From positions 62,001 through 126,000 of the forward strand of contig NZ_FNBD01000005.1 in the NCBI RefSeq assembly GCF_900102165.1: a stretch of 64,000 bases of DNA, in the 5' to 3' direction. Below are positions 56,489 through 64,000 of this stretch, one piece after another (the stretch's first letter is position 1; the number at the start of each line of letters is the position of its first letter). Made by a program: the position numbers and the translations under genes. The stretch comes from Cellulophaga baltica. GTDB taxonomy: Bacteria; Bacteroidota; Bacteroidia; Flavobacteriales; Flavobacteriaceae. The notes beneath the pieces were generated by a model. The model had not been told where the DNA came from. It ran no database searches and saw only the letters and a list, made by a program, of their open reading frames with translations.

Positions 56489-57095
56489 CTATTTCTTTAT
56501 CTTTTATTATTTTGTATCCGTCTCCTGTTTTATGCGCATTTAAAATGGTAAAATCTCTATTGAAATCCATGCCCATTCCATGAATAAGTGTTCCGTCTTT
56601 CTCATCAGAATACTTAAACCTTTCTTGCGTAAAAATCCACTCGTTATGCTGATCGTAATATAACTGCGTTGTTTCTAAACGTTTACCATCCTGCATTTCT
56701 ATCACTACATTACCCTGCAAATCAATAACGCTAGTGCCGGAATAAATTATTGCATAATCTGACAAAATTACGCTTTTATTACCGTCTTTATCAAAAAACT
56801 CAACACGTATTCCTTTTGGAAAAGTACGATGCGGAAAAGAGAGGTTTTCAAAGTCCTCACTAATTTCTCCGGTCAATACAGCAATCTTATTACTTTTAGA
56901 CACCTCCTCACTTGACAAAACTTCTTTTGCCTCTGTGTATACTAACTTGTAATTTTCCGCAACTCCTTGCGGGTACAAATTCTTTTTAGCTTCTTCTCCG
57001 ACTCTTTCATAATCATCTGAACAAGCAAAAAAAAGCATTGCCATGGTGTAAACCACAGCAATGCTTTTAAATGTAAATACTTTATTTTTTATCAT
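56481..57095 (-). CDS. lptC: LPS export periplasmic protein LptC
   Basis: The protein has 204 residues. Signal with lipobox MLFFACSDD places Cys25, so the anchor is lipid in place of the usual helix. The body has LptC-like beta-jellyroll sequence (GIRVEFFDKDGNKSVILSDYAIIYSGTSVIDLQGNVVIEMQDG; LETTQLYYDQHNEWIFTQERF). LptC passes LPS from the LptBFG transporter to LptA. One base separates it from the TPR gene upstream. Confidence 0.9.
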   Translation of the reverse strand: MIKNKVFTFKSIAVVYTMAMLFFACSDDYERVGEEAKKNLYPQGVAENYKLVYTEAKEVLSSEEVSKSNKIAVLTGEISEDFENLSFPHRTFPKGIRVEFFDKDGNKSVILSDYAIIYSGTSVIDLQGNVVIEMQDGKRLETTQLYYDQHNEWIFTQERFKYSDEKDGTLIHGMGMDFNRDFTILNAHKTGDGYKIIKDKEIDG

Positions 57096-57096
57096 C

Positions 57097-58464
57097 TTAT
57101 AGATTAGGCACTTTTACGCTACCACCTACCCAACAGTTAAAGGTAACAGTTTTACCTGCCATTCCTGAACTAAATATCATTTCTTTTGATGGCGCCTTAG
57201 ACATGTAACTCGTTACCGCCTGGTTAGATCTACCACTTAAAGAAGGATCAACTCTTCCTGCTTGTCTTGCAATTTCTGCAGCTTTCCAATACATTGCTCT
57301 CTTGTCAAAAGCAGTTGCACCACAATCATTAGCACTGTTAGCGTATAATGTTGCTATCAATAAATAAGCCTTACCGTTAGAAGAGTTAGCATCAATTGCT
57401 TTCTGAGCATAACTTCTAGCATTAGATCTACTACTTCTAGAATAACTAGTGGCTATTTTGTATAATAAATCTGATTTTTTGTACTTATCCGTCTCTAAAT
57501 CTACTGCTTTATTAAAGTAAGAAACTGCTGAGCTAGTCTTATTAGCCTTCATTTCTAAATACCCTAAATACACATATAAATCTGCAGTTGGCTCCATTGC
57601 TAATTGCGCATCTAACAACTTCTTGAACATTGGATCGTCAGTACATTCTTTGTTGAACATTCTGTTTACCGCTCTTTTTACCCAAGTGATATCACTTTTC
57701 TTTTCTTCAAAATTCTTTTGATAAAGAGGAATTAAATTAGAACAGTCTGCCAAAGCACCTAATTTAGAATCAATACTACCTTCAATTTTACCATATGTCT
57801 CAGAGTTCTGAGAATCTGCAGCCAAGATTCTCTTTTCTTTAGAAGTAATAGTACCTGCATCTTCTTTAGGCAATAATTGCTCAATACGATCTGTTAATTT
57901 TTTATTCTCAACACCTATCTGCTCCATTACATTATCATAGGTATCAAAAACTTCTTGCAAGTCTTTTGATCCTGCATTGTGTAATTCTACTAATTCCGTA
58001 AAGTAGATATACAATGCTTTTGGATTGCTGAAATTTGCTTTATCCTGAGTAAAACCTTTATCTAATACCTCAAAGATTTCTTGCTCAGAACCCATTTTGT
58101 TATCATACATGGCAATACCCTTATCTGCAGCAACACCTGCTACTGTAAAATTAGAAGGGAAGTGAACTAAACTAGCATCATAAAGATCCATCAAGTCTTT
58201 AAAGAAACCTTCTTTTTCAGCTCCTGTTGCTTTTTCAATTTTATAATTTAAAATTCTTTCACCATAAGCAAAATTTGCTTTGTGTAAACTTGGGCAGTTA
58301 TCATAAACCATTTTCCATGGTGTGTATGCTGCTTCATAATTCTTAACTTTTACGTGCTCTGAGTATATAGACAGGTTTGTTGTACATTCCGGATTGTTTT
58401 GAGCCGACATTGTTCCTACAAAGCCTAAAACCGCAAGGGCTACGATGTAAAACTTCTTTTTCAT
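57097..58464 (-). CDS. Exported tetratricopeptide repeat protein
   Basis: The protein has 455 residues with a signal peptide (MKKKFYIVALAVLGFVGTMSAQ). TPR-type helices are clearest in the C-terminal half (DLYVYLGYLEMKANKTSSAVSYFNKAVDLE; DLLYKIATSYSRSSRSNARSYAQKAI; KAYLLIATLYANS). It is probably periplasmic. A similar TPR gene between an outer-membrane protein and lptC is frequent in Flavobacteriaceae. No specific activity is known, and a scaffold or assembly role is inferred. Confidence 0.82.
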   Translation of the reverse strand: MKKKFYIVALAVLGFVGTMSAQNNPECTTNLSIYSEHVKVKNYEAAYTPWKMVYDNCPSLHKANFAYGERILNYKIEKATGAEKEGFFKDLMDLYDASLVHFPSNFTVAGVAADKGIAMYDNKMGSEQEIFEVLDKGFTQDKANFSNPKALYIYFTELVELHNAGSKDLQEVFDTYDNVMEQIGVENKKLTDRIEQLLPKEDAGTITSKEKRILAADSQNSETYGKIEGSIDSKLGALADCSNLIPLYQKNFEEKKSDITWVKRAVNRMFNKECTDDPMFKKLLDAQLAMEPTADLYVYLGYLEMKANKTSSAVSYFNKAVDLETDKYKKSDLLYKIATSYSRSSRSNARSYAQKAIDANSSNGKAYLLIATLYANSANDCGATAFDKRAMYWKAAEIARQAGRVDPSLSGRSNQAVTSYMSKAPSKEMIFSSGMAGKTVTFNCWVGGSVKVPNL

Positions 58465-58481
58465 AATCTAGTATTTAATGG

Positions 58482-59744
58482 TTAATTAATCTTTCTTTTT
58501 CTGAACCATCTATCGTTTAAAGATAGTCCAATGTTTACTTTGAAATAACTTTCTTTGATCAAACCAGCATCGATAGTTCCTCTTTTTCCGATTTCAAAAC
58601 CAATATTAAGATTAGAGATATCTCTGCCCAGTGGTAATCCAGTTCCAAAAGTTATGCCAAAATCATTTATGTCTTCATTATTTATCTCTAAACCTGTCTG
58701 AGAAACCCGCAAACCAGCCCTGTAAGTAATTCTCTTATAGTAACTTGTAAAAGAATTATACTCCGGAACAAAATATCCTCCTATTGCAAAACCACTTGCA
58801 TCGTTATAGGTTAAATTGTCTACTTCAAAGAAGTCATTTCTATACGTACTCAACTCTTGGAAGGTATATTCGGCCCCTAAAAACCATTTTAAATCTTCCC
58901 CAATACCAACTCCCAAGGTAGTCTTGGTTGGTATTCTCACCGGAGCAAATTTTCTAGCTTGCGCATCTAAGTTTACATCAACAACTTCTATTTCTTGACC
59001 TGTAACCCTAGAGAAAGAACCTATTGATTGAGAATTCTCCGCATTTAAATTTATCTGAGTATCTACCCCAATAGTTGTGTATAAGGTATATTTTTCAGAA
59101 ATTTTAGGCGTATAATTAATAGAATAATTAAAATCAAAACCACCTACTTGCGTTTCTCTCCTATCCAATGCACCATACTGCGCATCAGATGATGTTTGAA
59201 CCCGTGTGGAATTAATAGTACCGAAATTATAATTTACAGTAGCCCCTATAGATATATCATCTAACAATTGGTAGCCCAACGAGAAATAAACCCTATTTAA
59301 ACCACCGTCACCGGCATAATTATTAATGATAGTTACATCATCAACTGTGGTAGAAGTTTCTAAATCATACCCTACAGAAGTAAAAGGCATTAAACCAAAG
59401 CCCACGCCAAAACCTTTACCTAAAGGCACGCCGATAGACAAATAATCTAAATTTGTAACAGAAGTACTTTGACTAGCATCTGAAGTTTTCAAACCAATAT
59501 TGTTGTAGGATATCCCTGCAGCATAGGTCGTTAACATTAACTTACTATACGCGGCAGGATTTTTTAGGTTGATGTGAATACTGTCTCCAACCATACTAAT
59601 GCCCCCCATCATTTGATTATCTACTGTTCCTGAATTTCTGGTATCTCCTAGACCAAAATAAGAATATGGAGAAACAGTTCCGTTCTGAGCACTTAATCCT
59701 ATTGAGCTTAAGAGCACTATTGCAACAAAAATTTTCTTAATCAT
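58482..59744 (-). CDS. Outer-membrane beta-barrel protein (OmpP1/FadL-like)
   Basis: The protein has 420 residues with a signal peptide (MIKKIFVAIVLLSSIGLSAQ). YSYFGLGDTRNSG opens the mature part, followed by alternating amphipathic beta-strands. The C-terminal strand is YFKVNIGLSLNDRWFRKRKIN. The pattern fits FadL/OmpP1-like hydrophobic-compound porins of Bacteroidota. It sits directly after coaX (adjacent codons) and before the TPR and lptC genes. The substrate is not known. Confidence 0.75.
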   Translation of the reverse strand: MIKKIFVAIVLLSSIGLSAQNGTVSPYSYFGLGDTRNSGTVDNQMMGGISMVGDSIHINLKNPAAYSKLMLTTYAAGISYNNIGLKTSDASQSTSVTNLDYLSIGVPLGKGFGVGFGLMPFTSVGYDLETSTTVDDVTIINNYAGDGGLNRVYFSLGYQLLDDISIGATVNYNFGTINSTRVQTSSDAQYGALDRRETQVGGFDFNYSINYTPKISEKYTLYTTIGVDTQINLNAENSQSIGSFSRVTGQEIEVVDVNLDAQARKFAPVRIPTKTTLGVGIGEDLKWFLGAEYTFQELSTYRNDFFEVDNLTYNDASGFAIGGYFVPEYNSFTSYYKRITYRAGLRVSQTGLEINNEDINDFGITFGTGLPLGRDISNLNIGFEIGKRGTIDAGLIKESYFKVNIGLSLNDRWFRKRKIN

Positions 59745-60473
59745 TTACTTTTTATTGTATTCCAATAAACAATTTAACCCTTCGAGGAGAAATTTTGGAT
59801 TGGCAAATATGGTATTTTTTGTTCGTTTTGACAAAAATAGCGCATCACCTCCTGTTAAAATAACTGTTAAATTATTAAATCGATGATTATATTGTTCAAT
59901 TATTCCGTTTACTTCAACCGAAACACCATTTACCACACCACTGTGAATACATGTTTCTGTAGAGTTTCCAATAAAATCTATTAAATCTTCTTTTTCTAGC
60001 TGTGGTAATTTTGCTGTTTGTTGATGCAAGGCCTTATATCGCATTTGTATTCCTGGTGATATGGCTCCGCCAATATACTCCCCATAATCATTTACCATGT
60101 CATAGGTAATGCACGTCCCCGCATCAATAACCAAAGTATTGCTGTTTGGATTATGATAAAATGCTGCCGTTGCCAATGCAATACGGTCTACACCCAAAGT
60201 TTCTGGTGTAGCATATGAATTTTTAAATGGTGTTTTTGTTTTGTTTGTTAATTGATGCACTTCACAAAACAATGATACCACTGCCATATCTTTTTTATCC
60301 AGAACACCTACAGACGATATAATCGCATTTGTAATGTTCGGATAAGCTCCAAAAACCTGTTTTATTCGCTTTACAAATTCTGAAATTGCGAATTGTTCGT
60401 GATGAATTTCTGTTTTATCAAGAAAAACAGAAATTTTAATTAAGCTGTTACCTGCGTCTATTATTAGGTTCAT
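59745..60473 (-). CDS. coaX: Type III pantothenate kinase CoaX
   Basis: The protein has 242 residues. ASKHA-fold motifs are present: phosphate-1 MNLIIDAGNSLIKIS, GVDRIALATAAFYH, phosphate-2 LVIDAGTCITYDMV and GGAISPGIQMRYKALHQ. It phosphorylates pantothenate, the first committed step of CoA synthesis. It is the first gene of the minus-strand run coaX-barrel-TPR-lptC-small protein-CNNM. It is divergent from tRNA-Phe. Confidence 0.94.
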   Translation of the reverse strand: MNLIIDAGNSLIKISVFLDKTEIHHEQFAISEFVKRIKQVFGAYPNITNAIISSVGVLDKKDMAVVSLFCEVHQLTNKTKTPFKNSYATPETLGVDRIALATAAFYHNPNSNTLVIDAGTCITYDMVNDYGEYIGGAISPGIQMRYKALHQQTAKLPQLEKEDLIDFIGNSTETCIHSGVVNGVSVEVNGIIEQYNHRFNNLTVILTGGDALFLSKRTKNTIFANPKFLLEGLNCLLEYNKK

Positions 60474-60526
60474 GCCTCAAAGTTCTGAAATTATAAAAAA
60501 ACTTTTCACATTTTTTTCATTTTTTA

Positions 60527-60557
60527 TTTGGATATCGGAAAATAGAAATTATATTTG
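60527..60557 (+). promoter_or_regulatory. Promoter of tRNA-Phe
   Basis: TTTG (60527-60530) and TATATTTG (60550-60557) match the Bacteroidota -33 and -7 elements with a 19-base gap between TTG and TA. The tRNA gene starts 19 bases later. Confidence 0.75.
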
Positions 60558-60575
60558 CAGCCGCTTAACGGCATT

Positions 60576-60648
60576 GGTGCCTTAGCTCAGTTGGTAGAGC
60601 AATGGACTGAAAATCCATGTGTCCCTGGTTCGATTCCTGGAGGCACCA
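60576..60648 (+). tRNA. tRNA-Phe (anticodon GAA)
   Basis: The 73-base gene folds into a normal cloverleaf. The acceptor stem is GGTGCCT with AGGCACC and discriminator A60648. The D arm is GCTCAGTTGGTAGAGC, the anticodon stem ATGGA/TCCAT with loop CTGAAAA (anticodon GAA), and the T arm CCTGGTTCGATTCCTGG. The 3' CCA is not encoded. Confidence 0.96.
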
Positions 60649-60652
60649 CAAC

Positions 60653-60682
60653 AAAAACCCAAACAGAAATGTTTGGGTTTTT
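60653..60682 (+). terminator. Rho-independent terminator after tRNA-Phe
   Basis: A 12-bp stem AAAAACCCAAAC with loop AGAAAT and complement ending in a T run, starting 5 bases after the tRNA. Confidence 0.88.
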
Positions 60683-60724
60683 TTGTATAAAAAACTGAAA
60701 ATGAGCCATATATTTATATAAAAT

Positions 60725-62206
60725 ATGAAGAACTCAAAAATATATATTTTAGTTTTCACCTCTTTTTGTATCATCATAGGCTTTATTTACTTGAAATTTG
60801 ATTTTCCTGAAAGAACCCAAAAGCCAAAAACAGGACAAGAACTTTCAAAAATGTATTGTGCAAGTTGCCACTTGTATCCAGAACCAAAGGTACTTCCTCA
60901 ACATATTTGGAAAAACACTCTTTTACCTGAAATGAAAAACAGGATGGGCTTAGGTGATCAGAAATCCATCGTTTCCAAAATTGGCTATGACGAATACATC
61001 AACTTAGCAGAAAAGGGTGTTTACGCGATCAGCCCAATGCTCTCCAATGAAGAATGGTTATTAATTGAAAAATTCTATATTGATAATTCCCCTAGCACAC
61101 CCTCACCTCAAAAGACTAAAGCTGAAAACCACTTACAAACATCCTCAGTTGAGCTCCTCAAAAATTTGGATCAAAAACAGGGATTAACAACCTATTTTGG
61201 CGTTCATGATCATCAGCTCATGACAGCTACTGTTTTAGGGCAATTAAAAGTAACTGACTTAGCTACCAAAAAGAAACACAACATACAACTACCAAGCCCT
61301 GTAGTCCAAATCAAAACCAATAGCGTGCTCTGCATTGGCGGTAATATGAACCCTACTCAGAAAAAACTAGGGAGTCTTCATGAGTTTGATGCTGATTTTA
61401 AAAACCAACAACTGATCATTGATAAACTTCATAGACCTGTAGATTTTGAACATGTAGATTTAAATAATGATAGTATTAAAGATTATCTAATTGCTGAATT
61501 TGGTAATTATACAGGCCAGATAACCCTAGTAGATGGAAAATCAAAAGAACGAAAAATCATAGCAACAAATCCGGGCGCTAGAAACTTTGTATTGAGAGAT
61601 GTAAACAATGATGGTCAGATGGACTTTTACGCGTTAACAACCCAAGCAAAAGAACGTATCAGCTTATTTATAAATGATGGTAATGCTAATTTCAAAGAAA
61701 CTACTATACTAGACTTTCCTCCACACCACGGCTCAAGCTTTTTTCTCCTTGCAGACCTCAACAATGACGGCAAAGAAGAACTAATCATGGCAAATGGAGA
61801 CAATGCCGATTATAGCATTGTAAAGAAAAGTTTTCACGGCATACGTATTTTTGAAAACCAGAAGAAAACATGGAAGGAAGTTTATTTTTTCCCATCTTAT
61901 GGAGCCACAAATCTTTTAGAGATAGATTTGAATCATGATGGTTTAACAGATCTGGTTTCCTCCTCATTTTTTGTTGAGCCGGAGTTTAGAAAAACGGAGC
62001 AAGTCCTTTACTTCATCAATGAAGGTAATTTTAAATTTAAAATAGCACATCCTGAGCTTCCTGAAATTCGTCCGATGACCATGAGACTAGGTAATGCAAA
62101 TCAGGACAATATTAAAGAAATCTACCTTGGAAATTTTGAGTTTCAGGCTAATCCTGATCCTAATTACAACTTTATAGAAGCAGTCATTATAACTCCAGAA
62201 TTTTAA
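60725..62206 (+). CDS. Membrane-anchored cytochrome c / VCBS (FG-GAP) repeat propeller protein
   Basis: The protein has 493 residues. A signal anchor (IYILVFTSFCIIIGFIYL) is followed by a single heme-c motif (Cys45-Ala-Ser-Cys48-His49 in KMYCASCHLYPEP) and a conserved region (LPQHIWKNTLLPEMKNRMG) that may supply the distal Met. The rest is a beta-propeller of VCBS/FG-GAP repeats with calcium-loop-like DLNNDSIKDY, DVNNDGQMDFY, DLNNDGKEELI and DLNHDGLTDL. It is probably a periplasmic or surface redox or electron-accepting protein. It converges with the AraC gene and lies near susC, so it may belong to that locus. Confidence 0.78.
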   Translation: MKNSKIYILVFTSFCIIIGFIYLKFDFPERTQKPKTGQELSKMYCASCHLYPEPKVLPQHIWKNTLLPEMKNRMGLGDQKSIVSKIGYDEYINLAEKGVYAISPMLSNEEWLLIEKFYIDNSPSTPSPQKTKAENHLQTSSVELLKNLDQKQGLTTYFGVHDHQLMTATVLGQLKVTDLATKKKHNIQLPSPVVQIKTNSVLCIGGNMNPTQKKLGSLHEFDADFKNQQLIIDKLHRPVDFEHVDLNNDSIKDYLIAEFGNYTGQITLVDGKSKERKIIATNPGARNFVLRDVNNDGQMDFYALTTQAKERISLFINDGNANFKETTILDFPPHHGSSFFLLADLNNDGKEELIMANGDNADYSIVKKSFHGIRIFENQKKTWKEVYFFPSYGATNLLEIDLNHDGLTDLVSSSFFVEPEFRKTEQVLYFINEGNFKFKIAHPELPEIRPMTMRLGNANQDNIKEIYLGNFEFQANPDPNYNFIEAVIITPEF

Positions 62207-62256
62207 ACCTAAAATCACAACTTATAGTCATCGGGTACCACACTACAGACGCTAGT

Positions 62257-63111
62257 TTAAAGCGCTCTTATCCTCCTAAAAGCACTTGGAGTTGTAGCTT
62301 CTTTAGCTCTAAAAGTTTTTGAAAATGACTGGAGATTTTCAAAACCACACTGGAACGCTATTTCTGAAAAACTTAGATCACTGTCAGCTATCATATCCTT
62401 TGCCTTATTTAACCGATGCATTAAATGGTATTGTTTTAAGGTCATATTGGTTTTTTCCTTAAATAGTTTTCGCAGTAAAGAATAACTAACATTAAACTTT
62501 CGAGCAACATCATCAAAAACTATTTTAGATTTTACATTTTCCTTTATATAGCTTTCAACATCAAATATTATTTTCTCTTTTCTAAAGATTTGATTTTTAT
62601 TGGTTAAGAAATTAGAATACAACACTCTTAAAATATCTATAAAAATAAACTGCACTCCTACATCCTCACTAGAAGAATTATTTTTCAAAATAGCAATTAA
62701 GGATTCAAACTGCAAGTCAATCTCATAATTGTAACCTATTTGATACACTTGTTGATTCATATTAAACAACTCGTTCTCAACTAAATATTCCATATAATTC
62801 CCTCTGAAAGTTACAGAATACTCCTCCCATAACGATGTACTATTCGGCACGCATCTATACCAAGTATTTGGATAAATAACTAACAGTGTATCCTTAAAAA
62901 GTTCTTGTTTTAAAATTTTATCTGATTCGAAAAATCCACTTCCATTTTTAATATAGATAATTTTATGATATTTAGACTTTACTCTAGCCTCCCAATCCCT
63001 AGTTGTCTTCCTCCTATCGGGAATACTTTTTAAATATTCTAAACTCTGAATAGTGACAGCATGTTCATTCACTGCTTTTTTAGAAGTAAAATTCCATTGA
63101 AAATTTTCCAT
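62257..63111 (-). CDS. AraC family transcriptional regulator
   Basis: The protein has 284 residues. The N-terminal two thirds form an AraC-type sensor domain with little sequence similarity to named families. The last 90 residues have the double HTH (DDVARKFNVSYSLLRKLFKEKT; LSFSEIAFQCGFENLQSFSKTFRAK). It is divergent from the susC gene. Two 18-bp repeats spaced 21 bases in the shared control region are a likely binding site, so it probably regulates that gene. The inducer is unknown. Confidence 0.9.
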   Translation of the reverse strand: MENFQWNFTSKKAVNEHAVTIQSLEYLKSIPDRRKTTRDWEARVKSKYHKIIYIKNGSGFFESDKILKQELFKDTLLVIYPNTWYRCVPNSTSLWEEYSVTFRGNYMEYLVENELFNMNQQVYQIGYNYEIDLQFESLIAILKNNSSSEDVGVQFIFIDILRVLYSNFLTNKNQIFRKEKIIFDVESYIKENVKSKIVFDDVARKFNVSYSLLRKLFKEKTNMTLKQYHLMHRLNKAKDMIADSDLSFSEIAFQCGFENLQSFSKTFRAKEATTPSAFRRIRAL

Positions 63112-63478
63112 AAATAAGGTTTACGAATTAGCTATTATTTTAACACTTATAAGGTAATACAAAAAATATCTTACCCTCAAACTTTTAAAATCATTAATCA
63201 AATTGTTAAATAAATATACTACAACGTTATAGTTTATCTAGCATTGTCAAAAATGACAAATTAAATATCAAAAATGACAAATTAATACAGTTTTAACATA
63301 ATACTTTTATTACAAATATGCATTTACAGGTCTTTTTATCTGTAAAATTCATAATCAAAAACCTATTTTAATGATAAAAAATGAATATTTAATATCAGAT
63401 TAAACTAAATATTTAAAAGCTCTTAATGATTTCGCTTACCCTAATAACTCAAGATAAATTCAACTAAAATTAAAATTT
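63112..63478. promoter_or_regulatory. Control region between araC-type gene and susC
   Basis: This 367-base AT-rich gap holds no open gene that I can support. Its clear structure is the repeat pair at 63247-63285. A TACTTTTA sequence at 63302-63309, one base from TAnnTTTG, could be the susC -7 element. That would leave a leader of roughly 165 bases. Confidence 0.5.
63247..63285 (+). repeat. Two 18-bp direct repeats at 21-base spacing, likely AraC-type binding site
   Basis: TCAAAAATGACAAATTAA occurs at 63247-63264 and again, exactly, at 63268-63285. The 21-base period is two helical turns, the arrangement of AraC-type half-sites. The first copy also contains the palindrome TTGTCA-AAAA-TGACAA. 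It lies where the -33 region of susC would be. Confidence 0.65.
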
Positions 63479-64000
63479 ATGAATCTAAAATCACTTAAAA
63501 GTGCATTATTCCTTGGAGCTTTGCTATGCTTCGGGTTTAGTAATGCGCAACAGGTTACTGGTACGGTGTCAGATGAAACTGGCCCATTACCTGGTGCAAC
63601 TGTTGTTGTTAAAGGAACAACGATTGGAACACAAACAGACTTTGACGGAAACTTTAGCATAGCTGCTGAAGCAGATGCTACATTGGTTTTTAGTTATGTA
63701 GGCTACAAAAAAATAGAAATGGCTGTCAATGGAAAGTCTACTATAGATGTAGTTTTACAGGAAGACGCTGCGGCACTTGAAGAAGTTGTTGTTACGGGAT
63801 ATTCCACACAAACCAGAGGAGACCTTACAGGCTCTGTAGGTAGTGTTGATATTTCTGAAGCAACAAAAGCGCCTATTGTAAATGCTGCAGAAGCATTACA
63901 AGGACGTGTTTCTGGGGTCACCATTACGAATAATGGATCTCCTGGTGCGTCACCAACAGTAAGAATAAGAGGATATGGTACTGGTAACAGTAATGATCCA
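63479..64000 (+). CDS. SusC/RagA family TonB-linked outer-membrane protein, partial
   Basis: Only the first 174 codons lie in the window. A signal peptide (MNLKSLKSALFLGALLCFGFSNAQ) precedes a carboxypeptidase-regulatory-like domain (QVTGTVSDETGPLPGATVVV; TDFDGNFSIAAEADATLVFSYVGYK). The TonB-box-like LEEVVVTGYSTQTRGDLTGSV and the plug start (NAAEALQGRVSGVTITNNGSPG; TVRIRGYG) follow. SusC-type receptors import glycans or peptides with SusD, which would be expected downstream. The AraC regulator and direct repeats are likely controls. Confidence 0.93.
   Translation, partial: MNLKSLKSALFLGALLCFGFSNAQQVTGTVSDETGPLPGATVVVKGTTIGTQTDFDGNFSIAAEADATLVFSYVGYKKIEMAVNGKSTIDVVLQEDAAALEEVVVTGYSTQTRGDLTGSVGSVDISEATKAPIVNAAEALQGRVSGVTITNNGSPGASPTVRIRGYGTGNSNDP

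Overview
The window looks like chromosomal DNA from a gliding member of the Bacteroidota, most likely a marine Flavobacteriaceae (Cellulophaga/Maribacter/Zobellia-like; the genus is a guess). Evidence: AT-rich sequence, a complete gldK-gldL-gldM-gldN set (type IX secretion/gliding motor), a SusC/RagA receptor, Bacteroidota-style promoters (TAnnTTTG at -7) with few Shine-Dalgarno sites, a mevalonate-pathway pair, and the miaB / sigma54 activator / lptE / secG / groES-groEL order. Nearly all of it reads as ordinary core genome. I saw no insertion sequence, phage, CRISPR array, toxin-antitoxin pair or other obvious mobile defence system.

Layout. 1-1037: truncated RND-efflux membrane fusion protein. 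1202-4064: three tandem secreted leucine-rich-repeat proteins with plant-like 24-residue repeats. 4235-7710: ABC-F ATPase, DUF983 membrane protein, FAD oxidoreductase. 7797-12519: gldN-M-L-K (minus strand, transcribed gldK to gldN), closed by a terminator and preceded by an arginase-fold protein that has lost metal ligands, then topA. 16573-18543: LVIVD-repeat lipoprotein and a methyltransferase. 18697-25410 (plus): miaB, sigma54 activator, lptE, TPR-like protein, secG, groES, groEL. 25505-28739 (minus): HYC_CC_PP protein, TonB-dependent receptor and HMA protein, a probable metal (copper?) cassette. 28872-36672 (plus): GAF/fRMsr-like protein, purH, then the elongasome operon mreB-mreC-mreD-mrdA-rodA. 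36669-46423: nuclease, SelO, C-terminal processing protease, surE, small membrane protein, lpxB, NlpC/P60 lipoprotein, comEC. 46420-50150 (minus): dipeptidyl peptidase IV and POT peptide transporter. 50414-52641: class II HMG-CoA reductase and GYDIA-family GHMP kinase. 52713-60473 (minus): coaX, outer-membrane barrel protein, TPR protein, lptC, small membrane protein, CNNM/CorC protein, ppiD. 60576-60648: tRNA-Phe. 60725-64000: heme-c/VCBS propeller protein, AraC regulator and the start of a divergent susC gene, probably the edge of a nutrient-utilisation locus.

Functional themes are envelope biogenesis (lptC, lptE, lpxB, secG, ppiD, mre/rod, CNNM), type IX secretion and gliding, extracellular or periplasmic peptide use, and TonB-dependent uptake at both the metal cassette and the right edge.

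The most interesting unexplained items are two 18-bp direct repeats with exact 21-bp periodicity between araC and susC, a perfect 13-bp inverted repeat covering the purH promoter/start region, the LRR triplet, the pseudo-arginase beside gldK, the HYC/TonB/HMA cassette, the cytochrome c-VCBS fusion, and a terminator for the peptide transporter that lies inside the comEC coding sequence. No unmistakably new multi-gene system was found. All family assignments come from reading motifs by eye, without database searches.
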